Below, one piece after another: positions 5,977-7,331 of a stretch of DNA of 7,331 nt; the stretch's first letter is position 1, and the number at the start of each line of letters is the position of its first letter. The DNA is from Methylocystaceae bacterium (lineage in GTDB: Bacteria; Pseudomonadota; Alphaproteobacteria; Rhizobiales; Beijerinckiaceae). Made by a program: the position numbers and the translations under genes. Location: the NCBI GenBank assembly GCA_003105285.1, contig PQAN01000316.1, forward strand, positions 1-7,331, written 5' to 3'. The notes below the pieces were generated by a model that did not search any database, had not been told where the DNA came from, and was given only the letters and a program-made list of their open reading frames with translations.

Positions 5977-7120
5977 TCGCGCCGCCATGCGCCGCGTCGA
6001 GCGCCTGCGCCAGATCGGCGAACAGATCCTCGACCGACTCGAGCCCCACCGACAGGCGCAACAGATCGCTCGGCGCCGGCGTGCCCGGCCCTTCGACGCT
6101 GGCGCGATGTTCGACGAGGCTCTCGACGCCGCCGAGAGATGTGGCGCGTTTCCACACTTGCACATGGGCGGCCGCCGTGATCGCCGCGGCTTCGCCGCCC
6201 TTTACGCGGATCGACAGCATGCCGCCGAAGCCGCCGCGCATTTGCCGCGCGGCGATCGCGTGGCCGGCGAAGCTCTCGAGCCCCGGATAGAGAACCTCGC
6301 GCACGCGAGCGTGAGCGGAGAGACGTTCCGCCAGAGCGAGCGCCGACGCCGATTGCGCGCGTACGCGCACGAACAATGTGCGCAGGCCGCGCTGCAGCAG
6401 CCACGCTTCGAAGGGTCCGAGGACCGCGCCGTTGCGCCGCAGGATCGTCTCGATGCGCGACCAGAACTCGTCCTTGCGCGCCGTGACGACGGCGCCGGCG
6501 ACGACGTCGGAATGGCCGTTGAGATATTTCGTCGCCGAATGGACGACGAGATCGGCGCCGAGGCCGAGGGGCTGCGTCAGCGCCGGGCTCGCGGCGGTGG
6601 AATCGACCGCGAGCCGCGCGCCGGCGCGCTTGGCGATCGCCGAGGCGGCGGCGATGTCGGTCACGCTCCACAGCGGATTGGCCGGCGTCTCCACCCAGAC
6701 GAGTCGCGTCTCGCCCGGTCGGACGGCGGCCTCGAGGGCTTCGAGGTCGGTCGTATCGACGAGTTCGACGCGCAGTCCCCAGCGCGTCGCGAAATCGAGC
6801 AGCCAGCTGCGCAGCGACCAATACATGACCTTCGGCGCGACGACATGATCGCCGGGCGCGAGCGCGAGAAACACCGCCGTCGCCGCGGCCATTCCAGAGG
6901 AGAACAACAATGTCTCGGCGCCGCCCTCGAGCGCCGTGATCGTCTCGGCGGCGGCGGCGTAGGTCGGATTCTCGGGGCGCGAATAAATGCGCCCGTGCGG
7001 AAAGCTGTTGTCGGCCGCGCGCTCATAGGTGGTCGACGGATGTATCGGCGGGATGAGCGCGCCCACGGCGGGATCTATTTTTCCGCCGGCCTGGGCGGCG
7101 ATCGTCTCCGGTTCAGCCAT
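5966..7120 (-). CDS. Cys/Met-metabolism PLP-dependent enzyme (cystathionine gamma-synthase/lyase-like)
   Basis: Fold-type I PLP enzyme of the trans-sulfuration family, 384 aa, the size of cystathionine gamma-synthases and beta/gamma-lyases and shorter than typical O-acetylhomoserine sulfhydrylases (about 430 aa). IYSRPENPTY (45-54) holds the Tyr/Arg that binds cofactor phosphate across the dimer. FSSGMAA (73-79) holds the phosphate loop and ETPANP (144-149) precedes the cofactor region. AVDST (171-175) holds Asp173, which pairs with the pyridine nitrogen. SATKYLNGHSDVVAG (195-209) holds Lys198, the Schiff-base lysine. SLGGVESL (328-335) and LLRLSVGLE (353-361, with Arg355 for the substrate carboxylate) complete the family set. 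In the loop where family members usually have YGGT, this protein reads MYWSLRSW (99-106): Tyr100 is kept, the glycines are not. Substrate is therefore uncertain. The ATG at 7120 overlaps the osmC stop by 8 nt, and the 3' end overlaps the CoA-binding gene, so all three are likely one transcript. Expected to be cytoplasmic. Confidence 0.9.
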   Translation of the reverse strand: MAEPETIAAQAGGKIDPAVGALIPPIHPSTTYERAADNSFPHGRIYSRPENPTYAAAAETITALEGGAETLLFSSGMAAATAVFLALAPGDHVVAPKVMYWSLRSWLLDFATRWGLRVELVDTTDLEALEAAVRPGETRLVWVETPANPLWSVTDIAAASAIAKRAGARLAVDSTAASPALTQPLGLGADLVVHSATKYLNGHSDVVAGAVVTARKDEFWSRIETILRRNGAVLGPFEAWLLQRGLRTLFVRVRAQSASALALAERLSAHARVREVLYPGLESFAGHAIAARQMRGGFGGMLSIRVKGGEAAAITAAAHVQVWKRATSLGGVESLVEHRASVEGPGTPAPSDLLRLSVGLESVEDLFADLAQALDAAHGGANDR

Positions 7121-7331
7121 GGGTCTCGACCTTCGATTGCAGATTGGGGGGCTTGGCGAGCGTCTGAAACACGACGCAATAGCGTTCCGTGAGCTTCAGG
7201 AGTGAGGCGACGCGCTCCGGCGGCTCGTCGGTCGAAAGATCGAAGGTCAGGCGAATGTCGCGGAAGCCGACGGGCGCGTCCTTGGCGACGCCGAGCGTGC
7301 CGCGAAAGTCCAGATCGCCCTCGGCGAGCAC
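7113..7331 (-). CDS. OsmC-family protein, 5' partial
   Basis: C-terminal 72 residues of an OsmC/Ohr-superfamily protein; the frame is open to the window edge, so the start lies beyond 7331. Recognisable family features are GTLGVAKDAPVGFRDIRLTF (11-30 of the visible part), then LLKLTERYCVVFQTL (44-58). The Cys at 52 is at the position of the second redox cysteine of this superfamily; the first would be outside the window. Members reduce organic hydroperoxides with paired cysteines, but many OsmC-like proteins have no proven substrate, so peroxidase activity is inferred. This is the most upstream visible gene of the operon; its stop overlaps the PLP-enzyme start by 8 nt. Confidence 0.85.
   Translation of the reverse strand: MLAEGDLDFRGTLGVAKDAPVGFRDIRLTFDLSTDEPPERVASLLKLTERYCVVFQTLAKPPNLQSKVETHG

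Noticed and set aside
5977..6165. Longer N-terminus of the CoA-binding protein starting at 6165
   Set aside because: The extra 63 residues are Arg/Ser-rich, lie out of frame over the well-conserved C-terminus of the PLP enzyme, and are not expected in a family of about 140 residues.
5861..7192. A 443-codon + strand frame opposite the PLP-enzyme gene
   Set aside because: It is a composition-driven shadow; the - strand carries the full set of PLP-enzyme residues.
1..7331. CRISPR array, IS element, tRNA or rRNA
   Set aside because: I found no regularly spaced repeats, no transposase motifs with terminal repeats, and no tRNA- or rRNA-like sequence on either strand.

Overview
The window is GC-rich, dense bacterial DNA. 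Strong G/C third-position bias gives long antisense shadow frames across nearly all of it. The gene set (phnC-phnD-phnE1-phnE2 with two permeases, a CoA-binding protein downstream of a trans-sulfuration-type PLP enzyme, and palindromic repeats between genes) suggests an alphaproteobacterium, probably Hyphomicrobiales (Rhizobiales), perhaps a Methylocystis/Methylosinus-like lineage. That placement rests on general resemblance and recall; no marker gene is present.

Region 1 (1-3376, + strand) is the 3' part of a phosphonate-type ABC importer operon: phnC (ATPase, 5' end outside the window), phnD (periplasmic binding protein), phnE1 and phnE2 (two different permeases). The genes are tightly packed, with gaps of 11 and 6 nt and then a 4-nt ATGA overlap. 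As printed, phnD carries a one-base deletion near 1183-1187 that splits it into two frames. If real, the importer lacks its binding protein. No C-P lyase or other phosphonate-degrading gene is visible here.

Region 2 (3377-4981) starts with a long near-perfect palindrome (3400-3441) between convergent genes. It is followed on the - strand by a glycoside hydrolase family 15 (glucoamylase-type) enzyme without an obvious signal peptide.

Region 3 (4958-5541) is a short divergent intergenic stretch with a dense G-run cluster and a small hairpin. It leads into a + strand small cupin gene, and then a second palindromic element (5498-5540) at the next convergent junction.

Region 4 (5542-7331, - strand) is an overlapping three-gene operon read from right to left: an OsmC-family protein (5' end outside the window), a Cys/Met-metabolism PLP-dependent enzyme, and a YccU-type CoA-binding protein. 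Stop and start codons overlap by 8 and 11 nt, so translational coupling is likely.

Overall this is mostly an ordinary chromosomal region. I see no phage, IS element, CRISPR array, tRNA or rRNA, and no convincing new multi-gene system. The points most worth checking are the phnD frameshift, the two palindromic intergenic elements, the G-quadruplex-like run, and the unusual tyrosine-loop motif in the PLP enzyme.
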